Source: an uncultured Collinsella sp.
GTDB lineage: Bacteria; Actinomycetota; Coriobacteriia; Coriobacteriales; Coriobacteriaceae
DNA length: 15,047 nt
Assembly (NCBI GenBank): GCA_937989795.1
Contig: CALKBB010000204.1
Span: forward strand, 1-15,047
Direction of reading: 5' to 3'
Part shown: piece after piece, positions 13,394 to 15,047 of the stretch
Numbering within the stretch: the stretch's first letter is position 1
Layout of the letters: every line of letters starts with the position of its first letter
Notes under the pieces: model-generated
Database searches by the model: none
Told to the model about the DNA's origin: nothing
Seen by the model: only the letters and a program-made list of their open reading frames with translations
Program-made: the position numbers and the translations under genes

Positions 13394-13399
13394 TATAAT
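13394..13399 (+). promoter_or_regulatory. Possible -10 box for the CmpB-like gene
   Basis: A TATAAT lies 185 nt upstream of the start at 13585. No convincing -35 box is present. The stretch 13400-13584 holds no recognised gene; a short frame from 13434 shows no family features. The tract before the start contains GAGAAAGG as ribosome binding site (about 13571-13578). Confidence 0.3.
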
Positions 13400-13584
13400 C
13401 CGTTTTGCAGCCAAACATTTTATTGGGAAACCTATGCTCGAGACCAACGATCCCGTATGCCTCCGTCGCGGCGCGTCTCGTCCACCGTTAGGGCCTACAT
13501 TGCTGCAATTGGGCCATTCGTCCTGTCTTTTAGCAGGTCGACGGCGTATCCTTGTAACCTACAACAAAGCGAGAAAGGTTCTGT

Positions 13585-14835
13585 ATGGATCGAAACGAAC
13601 TCGACCCCAGCGTCCCCAGCGCTACGGAGGTTAAGAAGATCCCCCTCATCATTAAGGTGTATGCCGTCCTGTGCATCCTGTCCGGTGTTGGTACGCTCCC
13701 GTCGGTCGGCGCCTTTATGTGGCAGGTCATCACCGCACTCATCAACGGCAACGCCGCCGCCAAGCTCGGCGACAACACGCTCGTCGCGGTCGGCCTTATC
13801 GTCGCCGGCATCATGCTCTCGGCGGCGAGCGCGGTCATCTTAATCATCTTCGGCCTAGACCTCATCAAGAACCAGCGCCGCAACGCCGCGCGCCTGTCCT
13901 ACATCCTTATCGCATTTACCGTCGTTGAGCTTTTGGTCGACGTGATGCTCCAGGGTATCGGGCCGTTCCTGTTGCGCCCCGCCATCCAGCTCGGCATCCT
14001 CATTGCGCTTTCGGCCACCGTTGACCCCACGCTTCGCCAGGAGCGCGAACTGCAGCGCCGCCTGCAGGAGATGCTCGATCGCGACGCCGCCGCCGAGGGC
14101 ATGCTCGGCCGCGATGAGACCGGCGAAGGCTACATCAAGCTCAACTACTTCAACCTGTTCTGGGTATTCTTTGTCTGCTGCGTGCTGGGCCTGATCCTGG
14201 AGGACATCTGGCACATGACGGTCGACGACCCGGGCGTCTACCAGAACCGTGCCGGCATGTTGTTTGGCCCCTTCAGCCCCATCTACGGATTTGGCGCCGT
14301 ACTCATGACCATGGTGCTCAACCGCTTCTACAAAAAGAGCCCCATCATTATCTTTTTGGTGAGCGCCTTGCTTGGCGCAAGCTTTGAGGTGTTCGTGGGC
14401 TGGTTTATGCAGACCTCGTTCGGTGTGGTCTCGTGGAGCTACTCGCATATGAAGCTCTTTGGCATGCCCGATCCGCTCGCCGTGCTTACGGGCGGACGTA
14501 CCTGCACGGGCTTTGCCTGCCTGTGGGGCCTGGGCGGACTCATCTGGATCAAGCTGCTGCTGCCCAGATTGCTCAAACTCATTAACATGATTCCCTGGAA
14601 GAGCCGCTACTCGGCCACCGTCATCTTTACCGTCATCATGCTGGTCGACGGCGTCATGACGCTGCAATCGCTCGATTATTGGTATCAGCGCGTCAACGGC
14701 ACGGAACCGGATATTCCCGTTGCGCAGTTCTACGGCAAGTACTTCGATAATGAGTATATGGAAAATCGCTTCCAGAGCATGACCATTGACCCGAGTCGCT
14801 CGACGCGTGTGACGCCCGTGGAACTCGGCCAGTAG
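13585..14835 (+). CDS. CmpB-family (putative ABC-transporter type IV) membrane protein
   Basis: This 416-residue integral membrane protein has two parts. The N-terminal part (about 20-145) has three to four hydrophobic segments and no recognised family. A charged linker follows (RQERELQRRLQEMLDRDAAAE, split as 151-160 and 161-171), predicted to be a cytoplasmic helix. The C-terminal part (about 188-360) matches the CmpB/DUF1113 family (Pfam ABC_trans_CmpB): NLFWVFFVCCVLGLILEDIWH, then NRAGMLFGPFSPIYGFGAVL (221-240), the family's hallmark R-G-x-L-x-GPFxPIYGFG, then ASFEVFVGWFMQTSFG and WSYS. Despite the family name no transport partner or activity is established. The ATG at 13585 has a good ribosome binding site. 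It is followed by an M52-type protease gene 8 nt later on the same strand, so they are probably co-transcribed. Confidence 0.85.
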   Translation: MDRNELDPSVPSATEVKKIPLIIKVYAVLCILSGVGTLPSVGAFMWQVITALINGNAAAKLGDNTLVAVGLIVAGIMLSAASAVILIIFGLDLIKNQRRNAARLSYILIAFTVVELLVDVMLQGIGPFLLRPAIQLGILIALSATVDPTLRQERELQRRLQEMLDRDAAAEGMLGRDETGEGYIKLNYFNLFWVFFVCCVLGLILEDIWHMTVDDPGVYQNRAGMLFGPFSPIYGFGAVLMTMVLNRFYKKSPIIIFLVSALLGASFEVFVGWFMQTSFGVVSWSYSHMKLFGMPDPLAVLTGGRTCTGFACLWGLGGLIWIKLLLPRLLKLINMIPWKSRYSATVIFTVIMLVDGVMTLQSLDYWYQRVNGTEPDIPVAQFYGKYFDNEYMENRFQSMTIDPSRSTRVTPVELGQ

Positions 14836-14843
14836 GGGGATTG

Positions 14844-15047
14844 ATGAAAATCGCGATTCTCTGCATTGGCAATCGTCTTATGCTTGACGACGGTGTGGGT
14901 CCAGCGGTGTACGACGCGCTTGAAGCGGGCTATCGTTTCGGCGACGATGTCGCACTCTACGATGCAGGGTGCATGACTATGGATTTGTTGCCGCATGTGT
15001 GCAAAGCTGATTTCGTCATCGTTGTTGATGCGGTAGACGGAACGGGC
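14844..15047 (+). CDS. Hydrogenase-maturation-type protease (peptidase M52), N-terminal part
   Basis: The frame runs from the ATG at 14844-14846 to the window edge (68 codons, truncated). M52 proteases clip the C-terminus of [NiFe]-hydrogenase large subunits after nickel insertion. The sequence reads KIAILCIGNRLMLDDGVG then AVYDALE, with DAGCMTMDLLP and VIVVDAVDGTG, in register with E. coli HybD. D16 occupies the place of nickel-binding Glu16 (Asp in HycI-type members) and D62 matches the second metal-binding Asp. The His near residue 93 lies beyond the window. It starts 8 nt after the stop of the membrane protein gene, preceded by GGGGA; a TTG just upstream is an alternative start. No hydrogenase gene is visible, so its target is unknown. 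Confidence 0.85.
   Translation, partial: MKIAILCIGNRLMLDDGVGPAVYDALEAGYRFGDDVALYDAGCMTMDLLPHVCKADFVIVVDAVDGTG

Noticed and set aside
13434..13634. A 66-codon frame upstream of and overlapping the CmpB-like gene
   Set aside because: It overlaps the start of a well-supported gene in another frame, has Arg/Pro-rich low-complexity content and no recognisable domain.
13855..14667. Long minus-strand frame opposite the CmpB-like gene
   Set aside because: The plus-strand product has clear membrane segments and the GPFSPIYGFG hallmark, while the opposite product is His/Asp/Gly-rich noise.

Overview
The window reads as chromosomal DNA of a GC-rich Coriobacteriia gut actinobacterium, most likely Collinsella or a close relative. 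This rests on codon bias, protein style (NfnAB-like pair, CmpB-family membrane protein, cytidylate-kinase-like protein) and dense short intergenic repeats built around GGGACAG/GGGGAC motifs. The genus is an inference, since no rRNA or marker search was possible. There is no phage, plasmid, CRISPR array or complete insertion sequence, and no tRNA or rRNA was recognised.

Layout. Bases 1-353 (+) hold the 3' end of peptidyl-tRNA hydrolase. Bases 354-726 are a long intergenic region with a perfect 16-bp terminator hairpin flanked by two inverted copies of a small repeat, then a promoter-like box and a structured leader. Bases 727-2946 (+) encode an NfnAB-type flavoprotein pair (NADH-dependent reduced ferredoxin:NADP+ oxidoreductase, or the related sulfide dehydrogenase). 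Its small subunit is broken by a frameshift best explained as a 20-nt deletion. Everything from 3073 to 13287 is on the minus strand. Read in the direction of transcription it holds purF, purM-purN (overlapping), an orphan galactitol-type PTS EIIA, a PrsA/parvulin foldase, a YqeY/GatB-like protein, a four-gene glutamine/polar amino acid ABC importer (ATPase, lipoprotein, two permeases) and a cytidylate-kinase-like protein. Bases 13585-15047 (+) hold a CmpB-family membrane protein and the first 68 codons of an M52 hydrogenase-maturation-type protease.

How the genes fit together. PurF consumes glutamine and PRPP for the first step of purine synthesis, and PurN and PurM supply later steps. The glutamine-type importer is nearby, but no shared regulation is visible. 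NfnAB balances ferredoxin, NADH and NADPH pools in anaerobes, and an M52 protease at the other end fits a hydrogen-metabolising anaerobe.

The coding content is mostly ordinary. The least explained material is intergenic: a 100-nt centred hairpin at 3761-3860 that pairs better as plus-strand RNA, a perfect 56-bp palindrome at 9532-9587, a perfect 26-bp-arm inverted repeat at 6999-7056, a patchwork of GGGGAC motifs at 8927-9037, and three copies of an AGGGACAGGTTT element. Several of these sit within about 15 nt of stop codons. They look like non-autonomous REP-like repeats that may double as 3'-end hairpins. I did not find convincing evidence of a new multi-gene system.
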